Shown here: one piece after another, positions 45,030 through 54,344 of the stretch
Layout: every line of letters begins with the position of its first letter
Numbering within the stretch: the stretch's first letter is position 1
Assembly (NCBI GenBank): GCA_017535725.1
Contig: JAFXTO010000038.1
Coordinates: 1-64,000, forward strand
Reading direction: 5' to 3'
From: Bacteroidaceae bacterium
GTDB lineage: Bacteria > Bacteroidota > Bacteroidia > Bacteroidales > Bacteroidaceae
DNA: 64,000 nt
Program-made: the position numbers and the translations under genes
The notes under the pieces: model-generated
Databases searched by the model: none
What the model was told of the DNA's origin: nothing
Seen by the model: only the letters and a program-made list of their open reading frames with translations

Positions 45030-46004
45030 TTAACTTTCCCTCTTGAGCAGGCTGATTGCAAGTGCGCGCAGTTGTTGTTTGCGTTCGGCGGGCAAGTTCA
45101 CCCGCTCCAGGCTCTGAAGTGCAGCTTCGAAGTATTCGTTGATTCTATCCTCGGCCATAGGACGGACGCCTATCTCATCGTAGAGCGCAGTTACCTCCTG
45201 TATTTTCTCCTGCGGGTCGTACACTTCCCGGCTCAGCCAGTCATTCAGTCGGACGGCTTGTTCCGCGTTGGCTTTGCGCAGGGCATTGATAAGCATATAA
45301 GTTTTCTTGTTACAAAGGATATCGCCTCCTATCTTCTTGCCGAAAGTGAGAAAGTCGCCATAGACGTCCAGCAGATCGTCCTGCAACTGAAACGCCAGCC
45401 CCAACTGTTCGCCAAATCGGTAGAGCAATTCAGCATCTTCCTCTGGAGCATCGGCTTGCAAGGCACCCAGCTTCAAGGCACATGCCAACAGGACGGAGGT
45501 CTTCAGTCGAATCATCTCGATGTACTCTTCCTCACAGACGTCGTTACGCGTTTCAAATTCGAGATCCATCTGCTGTCCCTCGCCGATTTCCAAAGCGGTC
45601 TCAGTGAAAAGATCGAGGACAGCCTTCAAGTATTTTGGCTCGGCCTTAGCCATCAGTTGGTAGGCCATCACGAGCATGGTATCTCCGCTGAGAATGGCTG
45701 CATTCTCATTCCACACCCTGTGTACGGTGGGGCGTCCCCGTCGCACCTCAGCACGATCCATGACGTCATCGTGCAGGAGGGTATAGTTGTGGTAGGTCTC
45801 CAGCCCGAGTGCTGTGGGCATGACGCGGTCGATGTCGTCACGGTAGAGTTCGTAGGCCATCAGCACCAAGACCGGTCTAATTCGCTTGCCTCCCATCGAA
45901 AGGACGTATTTGACGGGTTCGTAGAGGCTGGCCGGCTGACGGTCGTAAGGCTGTGCGGCCAGCGCCTGATTGAAGTATTCCAGAAGTTGTGCAGGAGTTC
46001 TCAT
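45030..46004 (-). CDS. Polyprenyl (probably farnesyl/geranylgeranyl-type) diphosphate synthase
   Basis: Trans-isoprenyl diphosphate synthase condensing IPP with allylic diphosphates. It has GGKRIRP, the first Asp-rich motif LLHDDVMDRAEVRRGRPTVH, GEGQQMDLEFE and the second motif FQLQDDLLDVYGD. Length 324 aa is normal. Chain length is not certain from the residues before DDVMD (THNYTL). It is downstream of tonB across a terminator and upstream of tatD. Its IPP supply would come from the non-mevalonate route represented here by ispH. Confidence 0.92.
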   Translation of the reverse strand: MRTPAQLLEYFNQALAAQPYDRQPASLYEPVKYVLSMGGKRIRPVLVLMAYELYRDDIDRVMPTALGLETYHNYTLLHDDVMDRAEVRRGRPTVHRVWNENAAILSGDTMLVMAYQLMAKAEPKYLKAVLDLFTETALEIGEGQQMDLEFETRNDVCEEEYIEMIRLKTSVLLACALKLGALQADAPEEDAELLYRFGEQLGLAFQLQDDLLDVYGDFLTFGKKIGGDILCNKKTYMLINALRKANAEQAVRLNDWLSREVYDPQEKIQEVTALYDEIGVRPMAEDRINEYFEAALQSLERVNLPAERKQQLRALAISLLKRES

Positions 46005-46025
46005 AGAGGTAGTCCTTGAATTAAA

Positions 46026-46054
46026 AGAGGCTCCGCTTGGTCGGCGCAGCCTCT
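46026..46054 (-). terminator. Intrinsic terminator of tonB
   Basis: AGAGGCT / AGCCTCT arms, extended by CGC/GCG beyond one mismatch, are followed on the minus strand by TTTTAATT. It lies between the tonB stop and the polyprenyl synthase start. Confidence 0.7.
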
Positions 46055-46089
46055 ATATAATATAAATAAGGTGTAATGATTTTGTGGAT

Positions 46090-46806
46090 TTATTGCAGTT
46101 TAAACATCACGGGCAGACGGAAGCGTGAGCGTACAGGCTTGTTACCCTGACGAGCGGGACGCCAACGAGGCATCATCTTCACGACACGCTCTGCCTCCTT
46201 GGAGAGTGAAGCATCCGGTGAGCGGATGACCTCGACGTCCACGATGGAACCGTCCTTGTTCACCACGAATTGCACGAACACACGACCTTGGATACCTTGC
46301 TCCTGAGCAATAGCAGGATACTTGATGTGCTCGTTCAACCATCTGTAGCACTCATCGTCACCGCCGGGGAACTGGGCGTTCTCTTCCACAACTTCATAGA
46401 TGTTGTCGTCGTCAGCTTCCTCACGTACGGGACCGACTACAGGTGCGGAAACGACAGCTGTGGGAGCGCCGTCGCCCGTCACGGTGGAGATGGCCTGGTT
46501 GACTTCTTCAGAGGTCTGTACCTCTTCTTCTTGCAGTTCGGTCTCATCATCCACGATGTTCAGAATTTCGGCAACTTTAGGTGCAGCGGCTGGTGGAGGA
46601 GCCATCTGTTCCTTCTGGGTGGTGATAGGAATCATGTCCTCTTCGAAATTACTTTCGTAGACGGGTTCGATTTCCTCGTACTTAATGTCACGTGTCGTGT
46701 ACTCAAAAGCCACGAACATCAGCGCAAGCACCATCACGTATCCCAGCAGGAGGCTTGTTCCGCGTTGGTTGCGCAACTCTTCGGTCATAGACTTTGTCTC
46801 TTCCAT
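46090..46806 (-). CDS. tonB: TonB family energy transducer
   Basis: Transmits inner-membrane energy to outer-membrane receptors. It has a short cytoplasmic N-terminus, one membrane helix (SLLLGYVMVLALMFVAFEY, about residues 18-36) and an acidic, Pro-containing periplasmic linker (QMAPPPAAAPK; DDETELQEEEVQ). The C-terminal TonB domain has QFPGGDDECYRWLNEHIKYP, GIQGRVFVQFVVNKDGSIVDVEVIRS and PRWRPARQGNKPVRSRFRLPV. Length 238 aa is usual for Bacteroidetes TonB. An alternative start is the ATG at 46788. It has its own promoter box and terminator. Confidence 0.94.
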   Translation of the reverse strand: MEETKSMTEELRNQRGTSLLLGYVMVLALMFVAFEYTTRDIKYEEIEPVYESNFEEDMIPITTQKEQMAPPPAAAPKVAEILNIVDDETELQEEEVQTSEEVNQAISTVTGDGAPTAVVSAPVVGPVREEADDDNIYEVVEENAQFPGGDDECYRWLNEHIKYPAIAQEQGIQGRVFVQFVVNKDGSIVDVEVIRSPDASLSKEAERVVKMMPRWRPARQGNKPVRSRFRLPVMFKLQ

Positions 46807-46870
46807 GATTTTATCTTGTTTTTATTTTTATTATTCGGGCAGAAAGGGCGTTTTCTTCGCCTCAACGGGA

Positions 46871-46878
46871 CAAAAGTA
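46871..46878 (-). promoter_or_regulatory. -7 promoter box of tonB
   Basis: TACTTTTG on the minus strand fits the consensus about 65 nt upstream of the tonB start. Confidence 0.5.
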
Positions 46879-47005
46879 ACACTTTTTTTTCAGATGAGCT
46901 TTCCTTTCGATACTTTTTTTTCATTCCAAGGCGTTTTTTTATAAAAAAATGGCCTCTTGCACCCCAAAACGGCCTTTTCTTGCGTTATATTATGGAAATA
47001 ATCGC

Positions 47006-47013
47006 TACCTTTG
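47006..47013 (+). promoter_or_regulatory. -7 promoter box of the porQ-cmk-ispH unit
   Basis: TACCTTTG with a TTG 23 nt upstream (46980-46982), 16 nt before the porQ ATG. A GGCC-armed hairpin (about 46950-46974) lies just upstream. Confidence 0.65.
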
Positions 47014-47029
47014 CACACGATTTTGAACC

Positions 47030-48019
47030 ATGAACAGAAATTTTTGCATAATAACAGTAGTTCTGTCGCTCTCAGTCGCCCTTCCTGCACGGAGTCAGAG
47101 CGGCGCGACCTCTGTGTTCGACTTCCTCTCGCTGCCCACATCATCCCATGCCACCGCTCTCGGCGGCAACAACCTCTCGCTTCCAGACGACGACGCCAGC
47201 CTGCTCTTCCTGAACCCTGCTCTCATGTCCGATGCCAGCGACCGCGCCCTTGCGCTCAGCTTCTTCACCTATATGCAAGGCAGCAAGGCGGGGACGGCTG
47301 CGTGGACAATGAGCCACGGCGAGCGTGGCACGTGGGGGGTGGGTGCACAGTTCGTGGGCTATGGCTCGATGAAGGAGACTTCTGTCGATGGTATCACGCA
47401 AGGTGACTTCTCAGCACTTGACATGGCTATCACGGGCGGTTACTCCTATGTACTGACTGAGCACTTGGCGGGTGGCGCAGCGGGTAAGTTCATCTACTCA
47501 CACAATGGGCCCTACTCCTCCGTGGCCCTTGCCGTGGATCTCGGTCTGAACTTCTATAACGAGGATCGCGACTTCTCCATCTCCCTCGTGGGTGCCAACT
47601 TGGGTGGACAGGTGAAAGCCTTCGGTGACTCTCACGAAGCACTGCCCTACGACGTCCGCCTGGGCTTTACCAAGCAGCTGGCCAAAGCGCCCATCCGCTT
47701 CTCCTTCTCACTGGTAGACCTCACTCGCTGGAAAGCAAGCCAGTACTACAGTCCCGACGGAGACCCATCGGGCGGCCGCATCCTGACCAATCACTTTGTC
47801 GTGGGAGTGGATATCATCCCCGCCAAACAATTCTACCTCTCTGCAGGCTACAATTTCCGCCGAGCCTACGAGCTGAAAGCTGCTGGTGGTGTCCACGGTG
47901 CGGGTCTTTCCTTCGGCGCAGGTCTGAACATCAAGAAATTCCACCTCGGTATTGCCTACGCGAAATACCACCTATCTGTCCCTAGCTTCATGATTACGGC
48001 CCAGTACAGCCTCAGATGA
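47030..48019 (+). CDS. porQ: Type IX secretion system protein PorQ
   Basis: Predicted outer-membrane beta-barrel of the PorQ family; in the type IX system PorQ is associated with the PorU/V/Z attachment complex. The signal peptide ends near PARS-QSG. It is then typical PorQ sequence: [64 protein letters not shown], and a C-terminal barrel strand ending ITAQYSLR. Length 329 aa is normal. It is immediately upstream of cmk, a conserved Bacteroidetes linkage. With the PorE-like gene it suggests the organism has a type IX secretion system. Confidence 0.9.
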   Translation: MNRNFCIITVVLSLSVALPARSQSGATSVFDFLSLPTSSHATALGGNNLSLPDDDASLLFLNPALMSDASDRALALSFFTYMQGSKAGTAAWTMSHGERGTWGVGAQFVGYGSMKETSVDGITQGDFSALDMAITGGYSYVLTEHLAGGAAGKFIYSHNGPYSSVALAVDLGLNFYNEDRDFSISLVGANLGGQVKAFGDSHEALPYDVRLGFTKQLAKAPIRFSFSLVDLTRWKASQYYSPDGDPSGGRILTNHFVVGVDIIPAKQFYLSAGYNFRRAYELKAAGGVHGAGLSFGAGLNIKKFHLGIAYAKYHLSVPSFMITAQYSLR

Positions 48020-48057
48020 TTCATCATTCGTCATTCATAATTCATCATTCGTTAAAT
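48017..48057 (+). repeat. TCATTC/TTCATC spacer repeat before cmk
   Basis: ATTCATCATTCGTCATTCAT, AATTCATCATTCG and TTAAAT fill the 38-nt gap. They are translated as [14 protein letters not shown] in a spuriously longer cmk frame. Confidence 0.7.
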
Positions 48058-48750
48058 ATGAAGAAAATCACTATCGCCATTGACGGCCACAGCTCCTGCG
48101 GCAAAAGCACCATGGCTAAAGACCTCGCCCGTGAGATAGGCTACATCTACATCGACAGCGGAGCCATGTACCGCTGCTGTACTCTCTTCGCCCTTCATCA
48201 AGGCCTCATTAACCCTGACGGCAGCATCCAGACCGAGGAGCTGGAGCGGCGCATGTCTGACATTCACGTCAGTTTCCGTCTTAATGCCGAGACGGGACAC
48301 CCAGATACCTATTTAAATAATACGTGCGTGGAACGCGAGATACGCACGATGGAGGTCTCATCACACGTCAGCCCCATTGCCGCCCTGCCCTTTGTGCGCG
48401 CAGCCATGACTTCGCAGCAGCAGGAGATAGGTCGCGAAGGAGGCATCGTCATGGACGGACGTGATATCGGAACAGCAGTCTTCCCGAACGCCGAGATGAA
48501 GGTCTTCGTCACCGCCTCCGATGAGATTCGTGCCCAGCGTCGCTACGATGAACTCATAGCCAAGGGCGAATCCGCAGACTTCCAGCAAGTTCTGGAGAAC
48601 CTACGCGAACGCGACCGCATCGACTCTACCCGCGCCGTCGCTCCCCTACGGCAAGCCGAAGATGCCCTCGTACTCGACAACAGCCACATGAGCATTCCCG
48701 AACAGAAGCAGTGGCTGATTGACCGATTTAAAGAGAGAATCCACGCCTAA
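48058..48750 (+). CDS. cmk: Cytidylate kinase
   Basis: Phosphorylates CMP/dCMP with ATP. P-loop [54 protein letters not shown] and [20 protein letters not shown] are all present. Length 230 aa is normal. The start at 48058 ([10 protein letters not shown]) is used because the longer frame only translates the intergenic repeat. It lies between porQ and ispH in one apparent operon. Confidence 0.96.
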   Translation: MKKITIAIDGHSSCGKSTMAKDLAREIGYIYIDSGAMYRCCTLFALHQGLINPDGSIQTEELERRMSDIHVSFRLNAETGHPDTYLNNTCVEREIRTMEVSSHVSPIAALPFVRAAMTSQQQEIGREGGIVMDGRDIGTAVFPNAEMKVFVTASDEIRAQRRYDELIAKGESADFQQVLENLRERDRIDSTRAVAPLRQAEDALVLDNSHMSIPEQKQWLIDRFKERIHA

Positions 48751-48805
48751 ACATTATAAGTCCTAAAGGCCTATTGGTTCCATGAGTCCCATTGGCCATT
48801 CCGCA

Positions 48806-49765
48806 ATGACCATAGAAATTGACACAGGCTCTGGCTTCTGCTTCGGCGTGACCCGCGCCATAGGAAAGGCAGAGGAAGAGTTGCAGCAGGGATGTCCGCT
48901 CTACTGCCTCGGCGATATTGTGCACAACGGCCGCGAGGTGGAACGTCTGCGTCAGCTTGGCCTCGTCACCATCGACCACCATCAGTTTGCCCAGCTGCGG
49001 GATGCCAACGTGCTGTTGCGTGCTCACGGCGAGCCACCGTCGACCTACCTGCAGGCCTCAGCAAACCACATTAAACTCATCGACGCCACCTGTCCCGTCG
49101 TCCTCCATTTGCAGGAACGTATCCGTCGAGAATACGAGGCGGACGTGGATCATCGACGCCAGATTGTCATCTTCGGCAAACCTGGTCATGCAGAAGTGCT
49201 CGGACTCGTGGGGCAGACCGCAGGCACGGCAATTGTCATCGAAGGCGTGGAGGACGCCGCACAGCTGGATTTTTCGCGCGACATTTGTCTCTACAGCCAA
49301 ACGACCAAGCCCTTAGACACCTTTCGCCGCATCGTCGAGTATATCCAACAGCACATCGCATCCACTGCCACCTTCACCTATGCGGACACCATCTGCCGTC
49401 AGGTGGCCAACCGAATGCCACACATACGCGAGTTTGCGGCTCGCCACGATGTCGTATTCTTTGTCTGTGGACGCAAGAGTAGCAATGGGCGTGTTCTCTT
49501 CGACGAGTGCAAGCGTGTGAATCCAAACTCCTTCCTCATCGACTCGCCCGACGAGCTCACCGCTGATTTCCTGGACTCTCTCGCCAGCTTCTCGCCTTCC
49601 CACACATCTTCGTCTGACTCCTGTACCACCGCTCGTTCTGAAGACGCAGACTCCTCGCCCGCTCTCTCCATCGGAATCTGTGGTGCCACCTCTACCCCGA
49701 AATGGCTTATGGAACAGTGTCGAGACCGGATTCTCAATCAGAACTTGGCAGCTACAGCAGAATAG
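48806..49765 (+). CDS. ispH: 4-hydroxy-3-methylbut-2-enyl diphosphate reductase with Ser-rich insertion
   Basis: Last enzyme of the MEP isoprenoid pathway, a [4Fe-4S] reductase making IPP and DMAPP. The three cluster cysteines are in GSGFCFGVTRAIGKAEEEL, DATCPVVLHLQ and GICGATSTPKWLMEQ. ILLRAHGEPPSTY, FGKPGHAEVLGL and KSSNGRVLFDECKRVNP also match. Just before the third cysteine motif a Ser/Thr/Ala-rich stretch of about 30 residues (FSPSHTSSSDSCTT...EDADSSPA) interrupts the usual short link. The start at 48806 (MTIEID) is preferred. The longer frame from 48782 translates repeat-like spacer sequence. Confidence 0.94.
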   Translation: MTIEIDTGSGFCFGVTRAIGKAEEELQQGCPLYCLGDIVHNGREVERLRQLGLVTIDHHQFAQLRDANVLLRAHGEPPSTYLQASANHIKLIDATCPVVLHLQERIRREYEADVDHRRQIVIFGKPGHAEVLGLVGQTAGTAIVIEGVEDAAQLDFSRDICLYSQTTKPLDTFRRIVEYIQQHIASTATFTYADTICRQVANRMPHIREFAARHDVVFFVCGRKSSNGRVLFDECKRVNPNSFLIDSPDELTADFLDSLASFSPSHTSSSDSCTTARSEDADSSPALSIGICGATSTPKWLMEQCRDRILNQNLAATAE

Positions 49766-49811
49766 GGTATCTCAAGGTTTTTCCATCCCTGCTGAATAAT
49801 AATCTCCAAAA

Positions 49812-49850
49812 CAATCCCCGCTTCCAGGCAACTGCCAGAAGCGGGGATTG
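49812..49850. terminator. Bidirectional terminator between ispH and the decarboxylase beta gene
   Basis: Perfect 13-bp stem CAATCCCCGCTTC / GAAGCGGGGATTG with a 13-nt loop. It is flanked by AAAA on the left and TTGTATTTA on the right, between two convergent genes. The stem shares ATCCCCGCT with the hairpin at 20956-20992. Confidence 0.85.
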
Positions 49851-49891
49851 TTGTATTTAGTCGCACGCGCCTGCGCGAACCTTAATAAATA

Positions 49892-51220
49892 TTATCCAAG
49901 GAAGCTAAGAAGGATACCGGCTGCAACGGCAGAGCCAATGACACCTGCCACGTTCGGTCCCATGGCATGCATGAGCAGGAAGTTGCGCGGGTCTGCCTTG
50001 GCACCTTCGGTCTGTGAGACGCGGGCCGCCATGGGCACGGCACTGACACCTGCGGAACCAATGAGCGGGTTGATTTTCTCCTTGAGGAACAGGTTCAGGA
50101 ACTTGGCCAGCAAGACACCACCGGCAGTACCTACGCCGAAGGCGACGATACCTACGCAAAGAATCGAGATGGTCTGGAAGTTCAAGAAAGCTTCGGCTGT
50201 AGCGGTAGCACCGACAGTCGTTCCGAGGAAGATGACGACGATGTTGTTCAGCTCGTTTTGAGCAGCCTTGCTCAGACGTTCCACGACACCACTTTCCTTC
50301 ATCAGGTTACCCAACATGAGGCATCCGATGAGCGTAGCGGCGGAAGGAAGGATAAGGCTGACGATAATAGCCACAACGATGGGGAAGATGATTTTCTCCT
50401 TCTTCGAGACGTTGCGCAGCTGCTTCATACGGATGCAGCGTTCCTTCTCCGTGGTCAGTGCACGCATGATGGGCGGCTGGATGACAGGCACAAGTGCCAT
50501 ATACGAGTAGGCAGCCACGGCGATAGGACCGAGGAGGTGGGGAGCTAACTTCGAGGTGAGGAAGATGGCGGTGGGACCATCGGCACCACCGATGATGCCA
50601 ATACTACCAGCCTCAGCAGGTGTGAAGCCGAAGAAGTCCATCTGAGTGACGAGGAAGGTGGCGAAGATACCCAGCTGGGCAGCAGCGCCCAGGAGCAGGC
50701 TCTTGGGGTTGGCGATGAGGGGACCGAAGTCCGTCATGGCACCCACACCGAGGAAGATGAGGCAGGGATAGACACCAGCCTTCACGCCGATATACAGGAT
50801 GTCGAGCAGGCCACCATGGGACATCACATAACCGTAAGAATGATAACCTTCAGCACCTTCTTTCAAGAAGTGGTCATTCCAGATGTCTGTGTGGAAGAGG
50901 CCTGCATCCGGGATGTTGGCAAGCAACATACCGAAGGCGATGGGCAGCAGCAGCAGCGGCTCGTACTCCTTCTTGATGGCGAGGTAGAGCAGGAAGCAGG
51001 CGATGCCGATCATCACGGCGTTCTTCCAGCCTTCGCCCACGAAGAAGCTCGTGAAGCCCATGTCATTCCAGAACTTGGTCAGAGCCTGACCGAAGGAGAA
51101 GTCCTGGGCACTCGCCATCACGGGGAGGAGCAGGAACAGCAGCAGCAGACCCACCCCCCTGCCCCTCCCTGTGAGGGAGGGGAGTATATACCTTTTCAGG
51201 TTGTTAAACATAGTAATCAT
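49892..51220 (-). CDS. mmdB: Methylmalonyl-CoA/oxaloacetate decarboxylase, sodium-pump beta subunit
   Basis: Inner-membrane subunit that couples decarboxylation of carboxybiotin to Na+ export. Many membrane helices are present with family motifs: [59 protein letters not shown] and [17 protein letters not shown]...[21 protein letters not shown]. Length 442 aa. The N-terminus is odd. Residues about 11-24 ([15 protein letters not shown]) are encoded by a GC-rich palindrome inserted just before the first hydrophobic segment and signal-like cleavage region (LLPVMASAQ). Downstream of the biotin-carrier gene on the same strand. Confidence 0.94.
   Translation of the reverse strand: MITMFNNLKRYILPSLTGRGRGVGLLLLFLLLPVMASAQDFSFGQALTKFWNDMGFTSFFVGEGWKNAVMIGIACFLLYLAIKKEYEPLLLLPIAFGMLLANIPDAGLFHTDIWNDHFLKEGAEGYHSYGYVMSHGGLLDILYIGVKAGVYPCLIFLGVGAMTDFGPLIANPKSLLLGAAAQLGIFATFLVTQMDFFGFTPAEAGSIGIIGGADGPTAIFLTSKLAPHLLGPIAVAAYSYMALVPVIQPPIMRALTTEKERCIRMKQLRNVSKKEKIIFPIVVAIIVSLILPSAATLIGCLMLGNLMKESGVVERLSKAAQNELNNIVVIFLGTTVGATATAEAFLNFQTISILCVGIVAFGVGTAGGVLLAKFLNLFLKEKINPLIGSAGVSAVPMAARVSQTEGAKADPRNFLLMHAMGPNVAGVIGSAVAAGILLSFLG
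51148..51190. repeat. GC-rich palindrome inside the decarboxylase beta gene
   Basis: Head AGACCCACCCCCCTG, core CCCCTCCCT-GTG-AGGGAGGGG (51162-51182), tail AGTATATA. Head, core and tail nearly equal the copy inside trmB at 63941-63983, but here it is read in a different frame. Confidence 0.92.
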
Positions 51221-51256
51221 TTATTTAGTGTGAATGGATGGTTATTGACTAATGTG

Positions 51257-51292
51257 ACCACTCCCTCCCTATAGGGAGGGTGAGGGGTGGGT
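51257..51292. repeat. GC-rich palindrome after the biotin-carrier gene
   Basis: ACCACTCCCTCCCTATAGGG-type palindrome, core 51263-51280 a perfect 9-bp-arm palindrome, with tail TGAGGGGTGGGTCT. It abuts the stop codon of the biotin-carrier gene exactly as the 23344-23380 copy abuts the small mutase subunit gene. Confidence 0.85.
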
Positions 51293-51988
51293 CTAAGCGG
51301 TCACCACGAGCACTTGTCCGCTCTGCACCTGGTCGCCCACAGCCACATTGACGGCGGTGACCTTTCCGGCAAACTCGGCGGTGATGTTGTTCTCCATCTT
51401 CATGGCTTCCATGATGACCACGGTGTCGCCGGCAGCCACTTCCTGACCCACGCTGACGAGCACCTGCTTGATGGTTCCGGGCAGGGGAGCCTCAACATTC
51501 TTGGTGCCGGCGGCAACGGGAGCTGCAGGAGCAGGAGCAGGAGCTACGGCGGAAGCACCTTCGGCCTGGAACTCAACGAGGATGTCGCCTTGATTGACGC
51601 TGGCACCCACGCTGGTGCGTACTTTCAGTACGATGCCATCGCTCTCAGCGGTGATGGCATTCTCCATCTTCATGGCTTCCATGGTGATGACAGTGTCGCC
51701 TTTCTTGACCTTCTGCTTTTCGGCAACGAGCACCTGCTTGATGGTGCCAGGCAGGGGGGCAGTGATACTGCCCACTGCGGGGGCGGCAGCAGCGGGGGCT
51801 ACATGGGAGGAAGCAGCAGCGGGGGCTGCGGCGTGGTGAACAACGGGTTTGGCAGCGTGGTGAGCCAGTGCAGAAACCTCCACAGCGTAGGTTTTGCCAT
51901 TAAGTGTTACGGCCAGGACACCATTCTCCTGTTCGGATACTTGTGCGTCGTAGTCCTTGCCATCTATTTTAAATTTGAATTCTTTCAT
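51293..51988 (-). CDS. Biotin carboxyl carrier protein with two tandem biotinyl domains
   Basis: Carries CO2 on biotin between the carboxyltransferase and the sodium-pump subunit. Residues 1-40 form the usual N-terminal part (MKEFKFKIDGKDYDAQV). An Ala/Pro/His linker is followed by two complete biotinyl domains, each starting APLPGTIKQVLV and each with EAMKMEN. The acceptor lysines are Lys107 and Lys197, exactly 90 residues apart, separated by a second Ala/Pro linker. The usual subunit has a single domain and about 140 residues; 231 here. Both domains look intact. It lies between the gamma and beta genes. Confidence 0.94.
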   Translation of the reverse strand: MKEFKFKIDGKDYDAQVSEQENGVLAVTLNGKTYAVEVSALAHHAAKPVVHHAAAPAAASSHVAPAAAAPAVGSITAPLPGTIKQVLVAEKQKVKKGDTVITMEAMKMENAITAESDGIVLKVRTSVGASVNQGDILVEFQAEGASAVAPAPAPAAPVAAGTKNVEAPLPGTIKQVLVSVGQEVAAGDTVVIMEAMKMENNITAEFAGKVTAVNVAVGDQVQSGQVLVVTA

Positions 51989-52079
51989 TTGGTGATTGAA
52001 TGATTTAATGATTTTATATTTAATGATTGAAGTTCCGATTGGGAATCCGTAAATCGTGAATCTTCAAATCCTTAAATAA

Positions 52080-52433
52080 TTACAAGTGTTTATTCAGCTC
52101 GGCATGCCAAGCGGGGTGATCTGTATGGTGAATGGTAAGGATGCCACTTTCCTCGTCGTGCTGATTCCCCATATAGAGGTAGACAGCGGTGGCGATAGCA
52201 GCTTGCTCGGCTTCGGATGCAGAGGCGATGTCAGCTTGCTTGGACTTGACATATTCTGCACCGGTGAGCACCTTCGGTTTGGCGACGGTCTCCACCTTGG
52301 CGGCAGAGCCCTTGGCCAAAGCGCTGAAGATATAGAGCACACACACCAGCAGGACGAGAATCGTGAAGACCACACCCACACTGATACCTGCCATACCCCA
52401 GGCCAAACCCCAATCGGTTGATAATATTGTCAT
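52080..52433 (-). CDS. OadG-type gamma subunit of the sodium-pumping decarboxylase
   Basis: Small membrane subunit that stabilises the decarboxylase complex. One N-terminal membrane helix (WGMAGISVGVVFTILVLLVCVLYIFSAL region, about 11-38), then a cytoplasmic helical and C-terminal segment including EAEQAAIATAVYLYM and ILTIHHTDHPAWHAELNKHL. Length 117 aa. Position between the carboxyltransferase and biotin-carrier genes supports the call, because the family is weakly conserved. Confidence 0.85.
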   Translation of the reverse strand: MTILSTDWGLAWGMAGISVGVVFTILVLLVCVLYIFSALAKGSAAKVETVAKPKVLTGAEYVKSKQADIASASEAEQAAIATAVYLYMGNQHDEESGILTIHHTDHPAWHAELNKHL

Positions 52434-52580
52434 ATTTTCACGGCCCTTAGCCGTAGTTTAAAGTTTATTGTTGAATGTTGAATGAAGATTCTCTTGCTGC
52501 TTGCGAAGTTTTTCCGTTAAGGTTTGTTTGGAACGTTAAACCTTAAATACTTTCCACTTCACGCGCGGCGCGAACCTTAT

Positions 52581-54152
52581 TTAAAGAGGAATGTTTCCGT
52601 GCTTCTTGGCAGGATTCTGCATACGCTTGTCGGACAGCTGGTCGAGTGCACGGATGATGCGGAAGCGGGTGTTACGCGGCTCGATGACATCATCGATGTA
52701 GCCATACTTGGCAGCGTTGTAGGGATTGGCAAAGAGCTTGGTGTATTCAGCCTCCTTCTCGGCGATGAACTCCTTGGCAGCCTCGGGACCCTTCTCTTCC
52801 TTGATGGCCTTGGCCTCCTTAGCATAGAGGACGGCGGCGGCACCGGCAGCACCCATGACGGCGATCTCGGCGCTGGGCCAAGCGTAGTTCATATCACCAC
52901 GCAGTTGCTTGCAGCTCATCACGATGTGGCTGCCACCGTATGACTTGCGCAGGGTGACAGTTACCTTGGGGACTGTGCACTCGCCGTAGGCATAGAGCAG
53001 CTTGGCACCATGCAGGATGACGGCATTGTACTCCTGACCTGTACCGGGCAGGAAGCCTGGGACATCCACCAAAGTGACAATAGGAATATTGAACGCGTCG
53101 CAGAAGCGAACGAAGCGGGCACCCTTGCGCGAGGCATTGCAGTCGAGCACACCTGCCAGCTGCTTCGGCTGGTTAGCCACGATACCCACGCTCTCGCCGT
53201 TGAAGCGGGCGAAGCCGACGATGATGTTCTTGGCGAAGTTCGGCTGAACCTCAAAGAACTCGCCGTTGTCCACCACGCTGGCGATGACCTCATACATGTC
53301 GTAAGGCATGTTGGGGTTGTCAGGGATAATTTCGTTGAGATAGTCGTCCTTGCGGTCAATGGGGTCTGTGCACTCCACGCGAGGCGTCTTTTCCAGGTTG
53401 TTCTGCGGGATATAGCTCAGGAGCTGCTTGATCATGGCCATAGCTTCTTCCTCGGTCTTGGCGGTGAAGTGAGTCACACCAGACTTGGTGCTATGTACAC
53501 TGGCTCCACCTAATTCTTCCTGAGTGACGACCTCGCCAAGCACGGTCTTCACAACGGCGGGACCGGTGAGGAACATGTAGCTGGTGCCTTCCATCATCAG
53601 GGTGAAGTCAGTGAGGGCGGGACTGTAGACAGCACCACCGGCACAAGGGCCAAAGATACCACTGATCTGGGGAATGACGCCGCTGGCCATGATATTGCGC
53701 TGGAAGATTTCGGAGTAGCCGGCCAGGGCGTTGATGCCTTCCTGAATGCGGGCGCCACCAGAGTCATTCAAACCGATGACGGGAGCACCAACCTTCATAG
53801 CCTGATCCATAACCTTGCAAATCTTCAGGGCCATGGTCTCGGAGAGAGAGCCTGCGTTGACGGTGAAATCCTGCGCGAAAACATAGACCAGACGACCACC
53901 GACGGTGCCGTAGCCTGTCACCACGCCGTCACCCATGTACTGCTTCTTCTCCATGCCGAAGTTGTGGCAGCGATGCGTTACGAACATGTCCATTTCCTCG
54001 AAACTGCCCTCGTCGAGCAGCATGGCGATGCGCTCGCGAGCGGTGTACTTGCCGCGCTCATGCTGCTTCTCAATGGCTTTCTCGCCACCACCCAGACGGG
54101 CTTTGGCGCGGAGCTCGATGAGCTCCTGAATCTTTTCCGTTTGTTTGCTCAT
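52581..54152 (-). CDS. mmdA: Methylmalonyl-CoA decarboxylase carboxyltransferase (alpha) subunit
   Basis: Transfers the carboxyl group of (S)-methylmalonyl-CoA to biotin, forming propionyl-CoA. Acyl-CoA carboxylase beta fold in two crotonase-like halves. N-half: [48 protein letters not shown] and [17 protein letters not shown]-half: [42 protein letters not shown] and [17 protein letters not shown]. Length 523 aa is normal. With the gamma, biotin and beta genes behind it, this is the decarboxylase complex rather than a propionyl-CoA carboxylase; no biotin carboxylase gene is present. The epimerase gene often found upstream is missing here. Confidence 0.94.
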   Translation of the reverse strand: MSKQTEKIQELIELRAKARLGGGEKAIEKQHERGKYTARERIAMLLDEGSFEEMDMFVTHRCHNFGMEKKQYMGDGVVTGYGTVGGRLVYVFAQDFTVNAGSLSETMALKICKVMDQAMKVGAPVIGLNDSGGARIQEGINALAGYSEIFQRNIMASGVIPQISGIFGPCAGGAVYSPALTDFTLMMEGTSYMFLTGPAVVKTVLGEVVTQEELGGASVHSTKSGVTHFTAKTEEEAMAMIKQLLSYIPQNNLEKTPRVECTDPIDRKDDYLNEIIPDNPNMPYDMYEVIASVVDNGEFFEVQPNFAKNIIVGFARFNGESVGIVANQPKQLAGVLDCNASRKGARFVRFCDAFNIPIVTLVDVPGFLPGTGQEYNAVILHGAKLLYAYGECTVPKVTVTLRKSYGGSHIVMSCKQLRGDMNYAWPSAEIAVMGAAGAAAVLYAKEAKAIKEEKGPEAAKEFIAEKEAEYTKLFANPYNAAKYGYIDDVIEPRNTRFRIIRALDQLSDKRMQNPAKKHGNIPL

Positions 54153-54221
54153 TGCAATTTTGATTGTTGAACGTTTATGTAAATGTTATAACTTATAAGC
54201 CTTTTGAGCTGAAAAACGCTG

Positions 54222-54229
54222 CAAAGTTA
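54222..54229 (-). promoter_or_regulatory. -7 promoter box of the decarboxylase operon
   Basis: TAACTTTG on the minus strand fits TAnnTTTG, about 70 nt upstream of the mmdA start. Confidence 0.55.
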
Positions 54230-54290
54230 AGCATAATAAACCGAACATGAAACCATTTAACCTTTTTTATTCAAAAAACAGCCGCTTTCT

Positions 54291-54321
54291 TTTGTGCTTT
54301 GAGCACTTTGTACTATATTTG
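54291..54321 (+). promoter_or_regulatory. Promoter of aroB
   Basis: TTTG (54291-54294), 19 nt, TATATTTG (54314-54321), about 20 nt before the first aroB ATG. Confidence 0.7.
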
Positions 54322-54344
54322 CGGCAAAATTGCAAAGTCCAACG

